DNA from: Alphaproteobacteria bacterium
Lineage (GTDB): Bacteria; Pseudomonadota; Alphaproteobacteria; Rhizobiales; Rhizobiaceae
Length of the DNA: 64,000 nucleotides
Assembly (NCBI GenBank): GCA_018823835.1
Contig: JAHJHT010000002.1
Coordinates: 1,488,001 to 1,552,000, forward strand
Reading direction: 5' to 3'
This document shows, piece after piece, positions 1 through 10,212 of this stretch (positions within the stretch are counted from its first letter, which is position 1; each line of letters starts with the position of its first letter). Below the pieces are notes generated by a model, which did not search any database, was not told the DNA's origin, and worked only from the letters and a program-made list of their open reading frames with translations. The translations under genes and the position numbers were made by a program.

Positions 1-29
1 GTTGAGGTTTCCGTGAGCGGCAAACGTCC

Positions 30-54
30 GGAACGCATGCTCGCGCTTTGCGTT
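30..54 (+). promoter_or_regulatory. Candidate EcfG (general stress response) promoter
   Basis: GGAAC at 30-34 and CGTT at 51-54 are separated by exactly 16 nt. This is the known -35/-10 pattern of sigma-EcfG in Alphaproteobacteria. It sits about 40 nt before the start codon of the DUF1328 gene, a class of small stress-type membrane protein. A second site of the same spacing occurs at 26132-26156. Confidence 0.6.
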
Positions 55-91
55 GGAAACCTAGACGAATTATTCCGAGGGAGTATTTTCA

Positions 92-253
92 ATGATCAAG
101 TGGATTCTCATCCTCCTTATCGTCGCTGCCGCGGCAAGCCTGCTCGGCATGCCCGCACTGGCCGGCGCCGCCGCAACCGGTGCCCGCATTCTGATCGGCA
201 TCGCGCTGATCCTGTTCCTGCTTCTCGTGCTGGGCGTCTTTGCCCTGACGTAA
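92..253 (+). CDS. DUF1328 family small membrane protein
   Basis: This 53-residue protein is almost entirely hydrophobic. It begins [19 protein letters not shown] and has a second membrane segment near residues 33-51, ending in FALT. The Gly/Ala-rich turn between the two helices matches the DUF1328 (YtjA-like) family, whose members are 50-60 residues long and have no known biochemical role. The start is set by GAGG 10-15 nt upstream of the ATG. An EcfG-like promoter precedes it, so expression under general stress is likely (inference). It is monocistronic, with dapF starting 82 nt downstream. Confidence 0.85.
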   Translation: MIKWILILLIVAAAASLLGMPALAGAAATGARILIGIALILFLLLVLGVFALT

Positions 254-335
254 CTGCCGAGGGGGCGGCTGCACTGGTAATTTGCAGGTCTTTCGGCCAT
301 ATAGCGCCGAACGGAAAAGAGTTTTCGCAAAGACC

Positions 336-1217
336 ATGGCCAGTGCAGCTGCCTTCGCCAAGATGAACGGGCTCGGCAACGACATCATCGTTGCGGACAT
401 GCGCGGTCGTGCCGATCGCGTCAGCCAGGCGGCCGCGGTTGCGCTCAACGCCGATCCGGCGACGCGCTTCGACCAGATCATGGCAATCCACGACCCCCGT
501 ACGGCCGGTACCGTAAACTATGTCGAGATCCTGAATTCCGACGGCACTTTCGCGCAGGCCTGCGGCAACGGCATGCGTTGCGTGGTGCAGGCGCTCGCCG
601 CGGAAACCGGGCAGAAGCTCTTCACCTTCGAGACCGTCGCCGGCATCCTCAATGCCGAGGAGCACGCCGACGGGCTGATCTCGGTGGACATGGGCGTGCC
701 GCGCTTCGGCTGGCAGGACATCCCGCTTGCCGAGGAATTTCGCGACACCCGCATGATCGAGTTGCAGGTCGGCCCGATCGACGCGCCGATCCTGCATTCG
801 CCCTCTGTCGCCAGCATGGGCAACCCGCATGCCATCTTCTGGGTCGACAATGACGTCTGGTCCTACGAGCTAGAGCGCGTCGGCCCCCTGCTCGAAAACC
901 ATCCGATCTTCCCCCAACGCGCCAACATCTCGATCGCCCAGGTCACCGCGCGCGATGCCGTGACCATCCGCACATGGGAGCGCGGCGCCGGACTGACGCG
1001 CGCCTGCGGCTCGGCCGCCTGCGCCGTTGCGGTCAGTGCCGCACGCACCAACCGCACCGATCGCACGGTGACGGTCACCGTTCCCGGCGGCCCGCTGCGG
1101 ATCGAATGGCGCGATGACGACCACGTCCTGATGACCGGTCCGGCCGAGTGGGAATTTTCGGGCACCTTCGACCCAAAAACCGGCGCCTGGGCGCGCGAAG
1201 AGCAGGGTGCGGCCTGA
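336..1217 (+). CDS. dapF: Diaminopimelate epimerase
   Basis: DapF converts LL- to meso-diaminopimelate, the last step before lysine and the source of the peptidoglycan cross-linking residue. The 293-residue product starts at [16 protein letters not shown]; a further in-frame extension to 282 lacks family similarity. The two catalytic cysteines are visible at Cys76 (in ACGNGMRC) and Cys224 (in RACGSAAC), one in each half of the pseudo-symmetric fold. Conserved NSDG and GNPH segments are also present. Its stop overlaps the mtaB start by one base (TGATG), so the two are translationally coupled. The dapF-mtaB-ftsY order is common in rhizobia. Confidence 0.96.
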   Translation: MASAAAFAKMNGLGNDIIVADMRGRADRVSQAAAVALNADPATRFDQIMAIHDPRTAGTVNYVEILNSDGTFAQACGNGMRCVVQALAAETGQKLFTFETVAGILNAEEHADGLISVDMGVPRFGWQDIPLAEEFRDTRMIELQVGPIDAPILHSPSVASMGNPHAIFWVDNDVWSYELERVGPLLENHPIFPQRANISIAQVTARDAVTIRTWERGAGLTRACGSAACAVAVSAARTNRTDRTVTVTVPGGPLRIEWRDDDHVLMTGPAEWEFSGTFDPKTGAWAREEQGAA

Positions 1218-2512
1218 TGGCGGTCGACGTCGTCACCTTCGGCTGCCGGCTCAACACCTATGAGTCCGAGGTGATGCGGCGCGAGGCTGAGACGGCCGGT
1301 CTCGGCGAGCTCGAAAACGGCGCGGTGATCTTCAACACCTGCGCGGTGACGCAGGAGGCGGTGCGCCAGGCCAGGCAGTCGATCCGGAAGGCGCGGCGCG
1401 AAAACCCGCAGGTCCGCATCATCGTCACCGGCTGCGCGGCGCAGACCGATCCGACATCCTTTGCTTCCATGGACGAGGTCGATCTCGTGCTCGGCAACGA
1501 GGAAAAGCTGAAGGCGCACAACTACCGGGCGCTGCCGGACTTCGGCGTCAACGATTTCGAGAAGGCCCGCGTCAACGACATCTTCTCGGTGCGCGAAACC
1601 GCCTCGCACATGGTCGACGCCATCGAGGGCAGGGCGCGCGCCTTCGTGCAGGTCCAGAACGGCTGCGACCATCGCTGCACTTTCTGCATCATCCCCTATG
1701 GCCGCGGAAACTCGCGCTCCGTGCCGATGGGCGCGGTGGTCGAGCAGGTCCGGCGACTGGCCGAAAACGGTTATGCCGAAGTCGTGCTGACGGGGGTCGA
1801 CATGACCAGCTTCGGCGCAGACCTGCCCGGCCAGCCGAAGCTCGGCAAGCTGGTCAAGACGATCCTCAGGCAGGTTCCGGAAGTGGCGCGGCTCAGGCTT
1901 TCCTCCATCGATTCCATCGAGGCGGACGAGGACCTGCTCGACGCCATCGCGACCGAGAAGCGGCTGATGCCGCATCTTCATCTGTCGCTGCAGTCGGGCG
2001 ACGACATGATCCTGAAGCGCATGAAGCGGCGGCATCTGCGCGACGATTCGATCCGCTTCTGCGAGGACGTCAGGAAGCTGCGTCCCGACATGGTCTTCGG
2101 TGCCGACATCATCGCCGGGTTTCCGACCGAAACCGACGAGATGTTCGCCAGTTCGGAGCGCATCGTCGCGGAATGCGGGCTGACCCACCTGCACGTCTTC
2201 CCCTTCTCGCCGCGCGAGGGAACGCCCGCCGCGCGCATGCCGCAGGTAAAGCGCGAGATCGTCAAGGAACGCGCCCAGAGATTGCGGTCCGCCGGCGAGG
2301 CTGCCTACAGGCGGCATCTGGATTCGCTTGCCGGCACGGCGCAGCAGGTGCTCGTCGAGCGCGAGGGGCTGGGGCGTACCGAAGGCTTTACCCTGACGAG
2401 GCTCGACACCGGCAAGCCGGGCGAGATCGTCGCCGCCACCATCACCGGCCATGACGGCGAGCGGCTGATTGCCGAGCCCGCCCGGTCGATTTCTTCTCCT
2501 CGGGCCGCCTGA
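1217..2512 (+). CDS. mtaB: tRNA (t6A37) methylthiotransferase MtaB
   Basis: This is a radical-SAM methylthiotransferase that adds a methylthio group to N6-threonylcarbamoyl-A37 of tRNAs reading ANN codons. The 431-residue protein has the N-terminal UPF0004 domain with cluster cysteines at 10, 42 and 73. The radical-SAM motif follows at C150-x3-C154-x2-C157 (GCDHRCTFCIIPYGRG). The C-terminal region carries a TRAM-like stretch. The ATG overlaps the dapF stop by one base. TsaD, which makes the t6A substrate with its partners, is encoded elsewhere in this window at 53867. MtaB is preferred over MiaB or RimO because of the FGCRLNTYE start and overall size. Confidence 0.93.
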   Translation: MAVDVVTFGCRLNTYESEVMRREAETAGLGELENGAVIFNTCAVTQEAVRQARQSIRKARRENPQVRIIVTGCAAQTDPTSFASMDEVDLVLGNEEKLKAHNYRALPDFGVNDFEKARVNDIFSVRETASHMVDAIEGRARAFVQVQNGCDHRCTFCIIPYGRGNSRSVPMGAVVEQVRRLAENGYAEVVLTGVDMTSFGADLPGQPKLGKLVKTILRQVPEVARLRLSSIDSIEADEDLLDAIATEKRLMPHLHLSLQSGDDMILKRMKRRHLRDDSIRFCEDVRKLRPDMVFGADIIAGFPTETDEMFASSERIVAECGLTHLHVFPFSPREGTPAARMPQVKREIVKERAQRLRSAGEAAYRRHLDSLAGTAQQVLVEREGLGRTEGFTLTRLDTGKPGEIVAATITGHDGERLIAEPARSISSPRAA

Positions 2513-2518
2513 GACCGC

Positions 2519-4204
<1,686 letters not shown>

Positions 4205-4247
4205 CCGTTCTCATTGCGCCGAAACGCCACTTGCCTGGAAAGACATC

Positions 4248-4901
4248 ATGAACCCGCCCATCCTCGAACGCGACCCATCCGACCCGAAGCGCAAGGAAAT
4301 CAACCCGCTGCTGAAGCTGGCGCTGGAACTCGGGCCGCTGATGGTCTTCTTCTTCGCCAATGCGCGCGGCGAGTGGCTGAGCCAGAAATTCCCGGCGCTG
4401 GCCGAGATGGGCGGCCCGATCTTCGTCGCCACCGGCCTGTTCATGATCGCCACCGCCATCGCACTCGCGGTGTCATGGCTGCTGACGAAAACGCTGCCGA
4501 TCATGCCGATGGTGTCGGGCGTCGTCGTCTTCGTGTTCGGCGGGCTGACGCTCTATCTGCAGGACGACATCTTCATCAAGATGAAGCCGACCATCATCAA
4601 CACGCTGTTCGGCGGCGTGCTGCTCGGCGGGCTGTGGTTCGGCAAGTCGCTGCTCGGCTACGTCTTCGATTCGGCCTTCAGCCTCGACGCCGAGGGTTGG
4701 CGCAAGCTGACGCTGCGCTGGGGCCTGTTCTTCCTGTTCCTGGCGGTGGTCAACGAGGTCGTCTGGCGCTCCTTCTCGACCGATACATGGGTCGCCTTCA
4801 AGGTCTGGGGCATCATGCCGATCACGCTTGTCTTCACCTTCAGCCAGATGCCGCTGATCATGCGCCACTCGCTGGACGAGAAGCCGGAAGACCAGGGCTA
4901 G
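4248..4901 (+). CDS. ispZ: Septation protein A / inner-membrane-spanning protein (YciB/IspZ)
   Basis: A 217-residue polytopic inner-membrane protein of the YciB/IspZ family, implicated in cell septation and envelope integrity. The sequence starts [20 protein letters not shown] and continues with [19 protein letters not shown], the family's characteristic first helix. About five hydrophobic segments follow. The conserved motif [16 protein letters not shown] lies between the last two. GGAAAG precedes the ATG at a sensible distance. It lies 43 nt after ftsY and 11 nt before a PPOX protein, so the run dapF-mtaB-ftsY-ispZ-PPOX probably forms one transcription unit. Confidence 0.92.
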   Translation: MNPPILERDPSDPKRKEINPLLKLALELGPLMVFFFANARGEWLSQKFPALAEMGGPIFVATGLFMIATAIALAVSWLLTKTLPIMPMVSGVVVFVFGGLTLYLQDDIFIKMKPTIINTLFGGVLLGGLWFGKSLLGYVFDSAFSLDAEGWRKLTLRWGLFFLFLAVVNEVVWRSFSTDTWVAFKVWGIMPITLVFTFSQMPLIMRHSLDEKPEDQG

Positions 4902-4912
4902 GGGAGGGAACC

Positions 4913-5533
4913 ATGGAATTCATCGCATCGCACGAGGCACTCAGGACCGTCTACAAGACGCCGGAGCCGACCGCGGCCTCGATCCGCAAGGAGCTCCCGG
5001 CGCTCGACGGCCATTGCCGCTCCTTCATCGGCAGGAGCCCCTTCGTGCTGATCGGCTCGTCCGACGGCGCCGGCAATGCCGACGTGACGCCCAAGGGCGA
5101 CCGGCCGGGCTTCGCCTCGGTGCTCGACGACACGACGATCGCCATCCCCGACCGGCCCGGCAACAACCGGCTCGACACGCTGGAAAACATCGTCGTCAAC
5201 CCGGCGGTCGGCCTGCTGTTTCTCATCCCCGGCATGAACGAGACGCTGCGGGTCAACGGCGAGGCGAGGATCACCACCGACCAGGCGCTGCGCGAGCAGC
5301 TCGCCGTCGACGGCAAGCTGCCGCTCAGCGTCGTGGTGGTAACCGTCAGGTCGGCCTACATGCACTGCGCCAAGGCCTTCATGCGCTCAAGGCTCTGGCA
5401 GCCGGAAAGCTGGCCCGACCGGCAGGCCATGCCGACGCTTGGCGCCATCCTGCACGACCAGCTGGCGCTCGCCGAATCGGCGGACGACACCGACCGTTGG
5501 CTGGCCGAGGCCTACAAGCAGACGATGTGGTAG
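4913..5533 (+). CDS. Pyridoxamine 5'-phosphate oxidase-family flavoprotein
   Basis: A 206-residue PPOX-type (split-barrel, FMN-binding) protein, probably of the MSMEG_1061-like group. The barrel core includes FVLIGSSDGAGNADVTPKGDRPGF, IAIPDRPGNNRLDTLENIV and LLFLIPGMNETLRVNGEARI, typical of FMN-contacting strands in this family. A C-terminal MHCAKAFMRSRLW segment also fits. The ATG follows GGGAGGGA with 4-5 nt spacing, which fixes the start; an in-frame reading open back to 4214 only shadows ispZ. The substrate is unknown. There are no membrane segments, so it is presumably cytoplasmic. Confidence 0.85.
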   Translation: MEFIASHEALRTVYKTPEPTAASIRKELPALDGHCRSFIGRSPFVLIGSSDGAGNADVTPKGDRPGFASVLDDTTIAIPDRPGNNRLDTLENIVVNPAVGLLFLIPGMNETLRVNGEARITTDQALREQLAVDGKLPLSVVVVTVRSAYMHCAKAFMRSRLWQPESWPDRQAMPTLGAILHDQLALAESADDTDRWLAEAYKQTMW

Positions 5534-5653
5534 CGACGGGGCTGGCCCAACAGGCTTTTCCGCATTTGCCGCAATGCTGCCCCTAACCCGGTTGCGACAC
5601 TTCGGCCGCGCGCCTACATCGGTGCGTGCCAAGTCGCCGACAAGGAATGCAAG

Positions 5654-7708
5654 ATGACCGAGACGCAAGATATCGACCTTGAGAGCCACCCGCTCACGCA
5701 CTGGAGCGGCCCGCTTGGCCTGCCTGACTTCACGCGCATCGATGACGGCGACTTCGGGCCGGTGTTCGACGCCGCGCTCAAGGCGCACCTGACGGAAATC
5801 GAGGCCATCGCCAACAATCCGGCGCCGGCAACGATGGAAAACACCATCGAGGCGCTGGAGCTCTGCGGCGAGCCGCTGCACCGCGTCTCGGCGATCTTCT
5901 GGGGCCGCGCCGGCGCCAACACCAACGACCAGATCCAGGCGATGGAGCGCGAGATCTCGCCCAAGATGTCGCGCCATTTCTCGGCGATCTCGATGAACGA
6001 GGCGCTGTTTGCCCGCATCGACGACCTCTACAGCCGCCGCGCCGAACTCGACCTCGATGCCGAGACGCTGCGGCTCATCGAGAAGTCGTGGAAGGGTTTC
6101 GTCAAGTCGGGCGCCAGGCTGGATGCCGCCGGCAAGGCCAGGCTGTCGTCGATCAACGAGGAACTGTCCTCGCTCGGCACGCAGTTCGGCCAGAACATGT
6201 TGGCCGACGAAAAGGACTGGGCGCTGTTTCTCGAGGAGAGCGATCTCGCCGGCCTGCCCGATTTCCTGAAGGACGCCATGGCCGAGGCCGCCGAATCGCG
6301 CGGCCGGTCCGGCAGCTACGCGGTGACGCTGTCGCGCTCCATCTACGAACCCTTCACGACCTTCTCGGAACGGCGCGACCTGCGCGAGAAGGCGTTCCGC
6401 GCCTTCATCGGCCGCGGCGAGGGCGGCGGCGCGCATGACAACGGCCCGGTTGTGACCAGGATGCTGTCGCTGCGCTCCGAAAAGGCGAAGCTGCTCGGCT
6501 ACGCCAGCTATGCGGCGCTGAAGCTCGACGACACGATGGCGAAGTCGCCCGAGGCCGTGTTCGGCCTGCTCGAACCGGTCTGGGAGAAGGCGCGCGACAA
6601 GGCCGCCCTCGACGAGGCCGACCTGCAGCGCCTGGCGGCCGCGGCCGGCAGCAACGAGAAGATCGCCGGCTGGGACTGGCGCTTCTACCAGGAGCGGCTG
6701 CGCGCGGAAAAATTCGCCTTCGACGAGGCGGAGCTGAAGCCCTACCTGCAGCTCGAGCGCATCATCGAGGCCTGCTTCGACGTCGCGACGCGGCTGTTCG
6801 GCGTCACCTTCGTCGAGCGCGAGGGCATTCCCGCCTGGCATCCGGACGTGCGCACCTTCGAGGTGCGCAACGCCAACGGCTCGATGCGCGGCGTCTTCCT
6901 CGCCGACTATTTCGCCCGCCCGTCGAAGCGCTCCGGCGCCTGGATGAGCGGTCTGCAGTCGGGCTACAGGCTTGGCCGCGGCTCGCGCCCGATCATCTAC
7001 AACGTGATGAACTTCGCCAAGCCGCCCAAGGGCCAGCCGGCGCTGCTGTCGCTCGACGAGGCGCGCACGCTGTTCCACGAATTCGGCCACGCGCTGCACG
7101 GCATGCTGACCGACGTCTACTGGCCCTCGCAGGCCGGCACCTCGGTGTCGCGCGACTTCGTCGAACTGCCCTCGCAGCTCTACGAGCACTGGCTGACGGT
7201 GCCGCAGGTGCTGGAGAAGCACGCGCTGCACTACAAGACCGGCGCGCCGATGCCCAAGGCCCTGCTCGACAAGATGCTGGCCGCCAGCACCTTCGACGCC
7301 GGATTCCGGACGGTCGAGTTCACCGCCTCGGCGCTGGTCGACATGGCCTATCATGCGCAGGCCGATGCGCCGGCCGACCCGATCGCCTTCGAGGCCGAGA
7401 CGCTGGCCAGGCTCGCCATGCCGGACGCCATCGCCATGCGCCACCGCACGCCGCATTTCGGGCACGTCTTCTCGGGCGACGGCTATTCGGCCGGCTACTA
7501 CTCCTACCTGTGGTCGGAAGTGCTCGACGCCGACGCCTTCTCGGCCTTCGAGGAGGCCGGCGACCCGTTCGACGTCGAACTGGCCACCAAGCTGCGCAAC
7601 CACATCTACGCGGCCGGCGGCTCGGCCGACCCTGAAGAGCTCTACACCGCCTTCCGCGGCAAGATGCCGACACCCGACGCCATGATGGCCAAGCGCGGCC
7701 TGGTGTGA
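5654..7708 (+). CDS. dcp: M3-family metallopeptidase (peptidyl-dipeptidase Dcp / oligopeptidase A-like)
   Basis: A 684-residue zinc peptidase of the thimet oligopeptidase family that degrades cytoplasmic peptides. The HExxH zinc motif is at His475-Glu476-Phe-Gly-His479 inside LFHEFGHALHG, with the downstream metal-ligand region around SRDFVELPSQLYEHW. The C-terminal FGHVFSGDGYSAGYYSYLWSE is a strongly conserved M3 substrate-binding segment. No signal peptide is present. AAGGAA lies 7 nt before the ATG. The length fits both Dcp and PrlC; the family assignment is firm, the subgroup less so. Confidence 0.9.
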   Translation: MTETQDIDLESHPLTHWSGPLGLPDFTRIDDGDFGPVFDAALKAHLTEIEAIANNPAPATMENTIEALELCGEPLHRVSAIFWGRAGANTNDQIQAMEREISPKMSRHFSAISMNEALFARIDDLYSRRAELDLDAETLRLIEKSWKGFVKSGARLDAAGKARLSSINEELSSLGTQFGQNMLADEKDWALFLEESDLAGLPDFLKDAMAEAAESRGRSGSYAVTLSRSIYEPFTTFSERRDLREKAFRAFIGRGEGGGAHDNGPVVTRMLSLRSEKAKLLGYASYAALKLDDTMAKSPEAVFGLLEPVWEKARDKAALDEADLQRLAAAAGSNEKIAGWDWRFYQERLRAEKFAFDEAELKPYLQLERIIEACFDVATRLFGVTFVEREGIPAWHPDVRTFEVRNANGSMRGVFLADYFARPSKRSGAWMSGLQSGYRLGRGSRPIIYNVMNFAKPPKGQPALLSLDEARTLFHEFGHALHGMLTDVYWPSQAGTSVSRDFVELPSQLYEHWLTVPQVLEKHALHYKTGAPMPKALLDKMLAASTFDAGFRTVEFTASALVDMAYHAQADAPADPIAFEAETLARLAMPDAIAMRHRTPHFGHVFSGDGYSAGYYSYLWSEVLDADAFSAFEEAGDPFDVELATKLRNHIYAAGGSADPEELYTAFRGKMPTPDAMMAKRGLV

Positions 7709-7763
7709 CGGGCAGGCGGGGGCGCGGACCGGTGACCGCCATTTCCGCCCAGGACCTGCGCTG

Positions 7764-8165
7764 ATGGCGCGGCGCAGCTCGTTCGGGTTCCTCGGCCGCT
7801 TCGGCCGTTCGGAGGATCTGCGCCACCTCGATTTCGCGCTGCGCGCCGCCGACCTCCACCCGTCCGTGGTGCCCGAAGGCGTCAAGCTGGCACTGGTCAA
7901 CCTCCTGAAGGATCATTTCGGCGACGAGCCGCCGGAGGGCGCCTATGCGCCGGCCGCCGCGCTGCTCGCCTATTGCGCGCTCGGCGGCGAGGCCTTCGGC
8001 CGGGCCAACGGCCCCGAAGCGCTCGACCACGCGGCCGGGCGCGTAGACCAGGCGCTGGAGCGATCCGGAAGCCTCGACGCGGGCATCGTGCTGCTCGCCT
8101 TCCACGCCCGGCTCATCCAGCCCGGCGTGGTTGAACGCCACGATATCGACGTCGACACCGACTGA
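7764..8165 (+). CDS. Conserved hypothetical protein
   Basis: A 133-residue soluble protein starting MARRSSFGFLGRFGRSEDL. I recognise no domain. It looks helical, with a central LALVNLLKDHF segment and a second half rich in Ala/Leu (AALLAYCALGG, ALERSGSLDAGIVLLAFHARL), and ends in the acidic tail DIDVDTD. It follows the M3 peptidase by 55 nt on the same strand and may be cotranscribed. Codon usage resembles its neighbours, so it is probably a real gene. Confidence 0.7.
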   Translation: MARRSSFGFLGRFGRSEDLRHLDFALRAADLHPSVVPEGVKLALVNLLKDHFGDEPPEGAYAPAAALLAYCALGGEAFGRANGPEALDHAAGRVDQALERSGSLDAGIVLLAFHARLIQPGVVERHDIDVDTD

Positions 8166-8174
8166 CTGGCGTCC

Positions 8175-8236
8175 CTGTCGTCCAGGCGTCACGCAACGGT
8201 CAGCAAAGTTTCACCGAACTGCAATCGTCCTGCAAC
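8175..8236 (+). promoter_or_regulatory. PHO-box-like array upstream of phoD
   Basis: Six 7-bp units lie in exact 11-bp phase with 4-bp spacers: CTGTCGT (8175), GCGTCAC (8186), CGGTCAG (8197), GTTTCAC (8208), CTGCAAT (8219) and CTGCAAC (8230). The known PhoB box is tandem CTGTCAT units at 11-bp spacing. The array ends 52 nt before the phoD start, the position expected for PhoB activation. Individual units are degenerate, but the phase is perfect. Confidence 0.65.
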
Positions 8237-8288
8237 ATCCAGGGACGATGGCTTCTCCGGCAGAGTCCAGCCATCCCAGGAGAGAGCC

Positions 8289-9854
8289 ATGAACAGACTG
8301 CCCCTGACACGTCGCGCCTTCGTCACCTCCGCCAGCGCCGCCGGCCTCGTCGCCGCATCCGGCCTCGCCATGCCCTTCTATTCGCGCGCCAGCCAGCGCC
8401 CCTCGTTCACGCACGGCGTCCAGTCGGGCGACGTCGACGCCACCAGCGGCATGGTCTGGGCGCGCACCGACCGGCCGGCCCGCGTGATGTTCGAAGTCTC
8501 CTCGACCGAGGATTTCGCCAATGCGGCGCGGCTCGCCACGCTCGACACCTCGCCGGCCAGCGATTTCACGGTGAAGCGCCTGCTCACCGACCTCGCGTCG
8601 GATCAGGACATTTTCTACCGCATGACGGCCGCCGACCTTGCCGACATCAACACGCTTTCCGAACCGATCGTCGGCCGCTTCCGCACCGCACCCGCCTCCA
8701 GGCGCAACATCCGCTTCGCCTGGTCGGGCGACACGGCCGGCCAGGGCTGGGGCATCGACGACGAAGGCATGAAGACCTACGCCACGATGGCCGGGCACAC
8801 GCCCGACTTCTTCCTGCATTCGGGCGACACCATCTATGCCGACGGCGCGATGGTGGACGAGGTCGACCTGCCGGACGGCAGCAAGTGGAAGAACAGCGTG
8901 CTGATCGACGAGAAGCGCAAGGTCGCCGAGACGCTCGACGAGTATCGCGGCCAGTGGAAGTATAATCTGATGGACCGCCACGTGCAGGCGCTCAACGCCG
9001 TCTGCCCGACCTTCTTCCAGTGGGACGACCACGAGGTGGTCAACAACTGGTCGTCGTCGAAGGACCTGTCGGCCGATGAGCGCTATTCTGAAAAGTCGAT
9101 CCACGTGCTGTCGTCGCGTGCGGCGCGCGCCTTCCACGAGATGACCCCGATCAGCTACGAGCCGGCCGAACCCGGCCGCGTCTATCGCAAGATCGCCTAC
9201 GGGCCGCTGCTCGACGTGTTCTTCCTCGACATGCGTTCCTATCGCGGCGCCAACAGCGAGAACGTCCAGGAGGAGAAGAGCGACGCGACGAACTTCCTCG
9301 GCGCCCAGCAGATCGCCTGGCTGAAGCGCGAGCTCGCAAACTCGAAGGCGACCTGGAAGGTGATCGCCGCGGACATGCCGATCGGGCTGATCGTGCGTGA
9401 CGGCGACACCAGGTTCGAGGCGATCGCCAATGCCGACAACGGTCCGGCCAAGGGCCGCGAGTTCGAGATCGCCGACCTGCTCCGCTACATCAAGAACGCC
9501 GGCATTGACAACACGGTCTGGCTGACCGCCGACGTCCACTACACGGCGGCACATTACTACGACCCGGCCAAGGCGCAGTTCCAGGACTTCAACCCGTTCT
9601 GGGAATTCGTCTCCGGCCCGCTGCATGCCGGCACCTTCGGCCCCAACGAACTCGACATGACGTTCGGACCGGAGCTGAAATTCGTCAAGGGCCCGAGCGC
9701 CGAGCAGGGACAGAACCTGCCGCCCTCGGCCGGCCTGCAGTTCTTCGGTCTCGTCGACATCGACGGGCAGACCGAGCAGCTGACGGTCCGGCTGATGGAT
9801 CGCGGCGACAGCGAACTCTACAAGGTGACGCTCGACCCGGTGCGCTCGGCCTGA
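8289..9854 (+). CDS. phoD: Alkaline phosphatase D family protein (PhoD)
   Basis: A 521-residue secreted phosphodiesterase/phosphatase that releases phosphate from organic esters. The N-terminus is a Tat signal with Arg8-Arg9 (LTRRAFV), a hydrophobic stretch and an Ala-x-Ala-like region near residue 35. The mature part starts with FTHGVQSGDVDATSGMVWAR, the PhoD N-terminal domain. The metallophosphatase domain follows, with FAWSGDTAGQG, FFLHSGDTIYADG, WDDHEVVNNW and WLTADVHYTAAHYY as the metal-ligand blocks. AGGAGAG precedes the ATG. A PHO-box-like array lies directly upstream, consistent with phosphate-starvation induction. It is monocistronic and convergent with a small secreted protein. Confidence 0.94.
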   Translation: MNRLPLTRRAFVTSASAAGLVAASGLAMPFYSRASQRPSFTHGVQSGDVDATSGMVWARTDRPARVMFEVSSTEDFANAARLATLDTSPASDFTVKRLLTDLASDQDIFYRMTAADLADINTLSEPIVGRFRTAPASRRNIRFAWSGDTAGQGWGIDDEGMKTYATMAGHTPDFFLHSGDTIYADGAMVDEVDLPDGSKWKNSVLIDEKRKVAETLDEYRGQWKYNLMDRHVQALNAVCPTFFQWDDHEVVNNWSSSKDLSADERYSEKSIHVLSSRAARAFHEMTPISYEPAEPGRVYRKIAYGPLLDVFFLDMRSYRGANSENVQEEKSDATNFLGAQQIAWLKRELANSKATWKVIAADMPIGLIVRDGDTRFEAIANADNGPAKGREFEIADLLRYIKNAGIDNTVWLTADVHYTAAHYYDPAKAQFQDFNPFWEFVSGPLHAGTFGPNELDMTFGPELKFVKGPSAEQGQNLPPSAGLQFFGLVDIDGQTEQLTVRLMDRGDSELYKVTLDPVRSA

Positions 9855-9874
9855 GACCACCTGAAGACAACAAG

Positions 9875-9901
9875 GCCCGGTCCGCATTGGGCGGATCGGG
9901 C
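9875..9901. terminator. Hairpin between convergent phoD and the small secreted gene
   Basis: An 11-bp stem (9875-9885 with 9891-9901, one G-T wobble) encloses the loop ATTGG. There is no T-tract after it on the plus strand. On the minus strand it is followed by TTGTTGTCTT, so it suits the minus-strand gene best and may serve both. Confidence 0.5.
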
Positions 9902-9927
9902 GCTTCGCCTGATCGTGTGAGGATGTT

Positions 9928-10212
9928 CTAGCGGTTCGGGTAGCAGCCGAGCGGAACGTCGGGCCACACGGCGGCTGCGCAATCGGCCTGGACCTGTTTT
10001 TCCCGGAAGGAGGCCGATACCGGCCCGGTCACCATCGGGTCAACGCCGAATTCGGCATCGGGAAACGCCTGCTCGGCGGCTGTCTGGGCCAGGATCACCG
10101 GCTTTTCGACATAGCGGGTGGCGGTCGAATGAGCGGCACCGGCGGCCAGCAGCACCGCCACCGCGGCAGTCGCAGCAGTGGTGCGCAAGGTTCTGGTCAG
10201 GGTCATGGTCAT
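9928..10212 (-). CDS. Small secreted hypothetical protein
   Basis: A 94-residue protein with a clear Sec signal peptide: a basic start (MTMTLTRTLRTT) followed by an Ala/Val core ending AAGAAHSTA. The mature part is about 65 residues and holds two cysteines near its end (QADCAAAV and LGCYPNR), possibly a disulfide. I do not recognise the family. The ATG at 10212 is chosen because AGGAAG lies 9 nt upstream; a TTG three codons earlier would abut the same site. It is divergent from typA across a long non-coding region. Confidence 0.65.
   Translation of the reverse strand: MTMTLTRTLRTTAATAAVAVLLAAGAAHSTATRYVEKPVILAQTAAEQAFPDAEFGVDPMVTGPVSASFREKQVQADCAAAVWPDVPLGCYPNR

Noticed and set aside
4214..4912. 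Upstream extension of the PPOX gene over ispZ
   Set aside because: IspZ is clear in another frame, and the PPOX family start with a strong ribosome site is at 4913.
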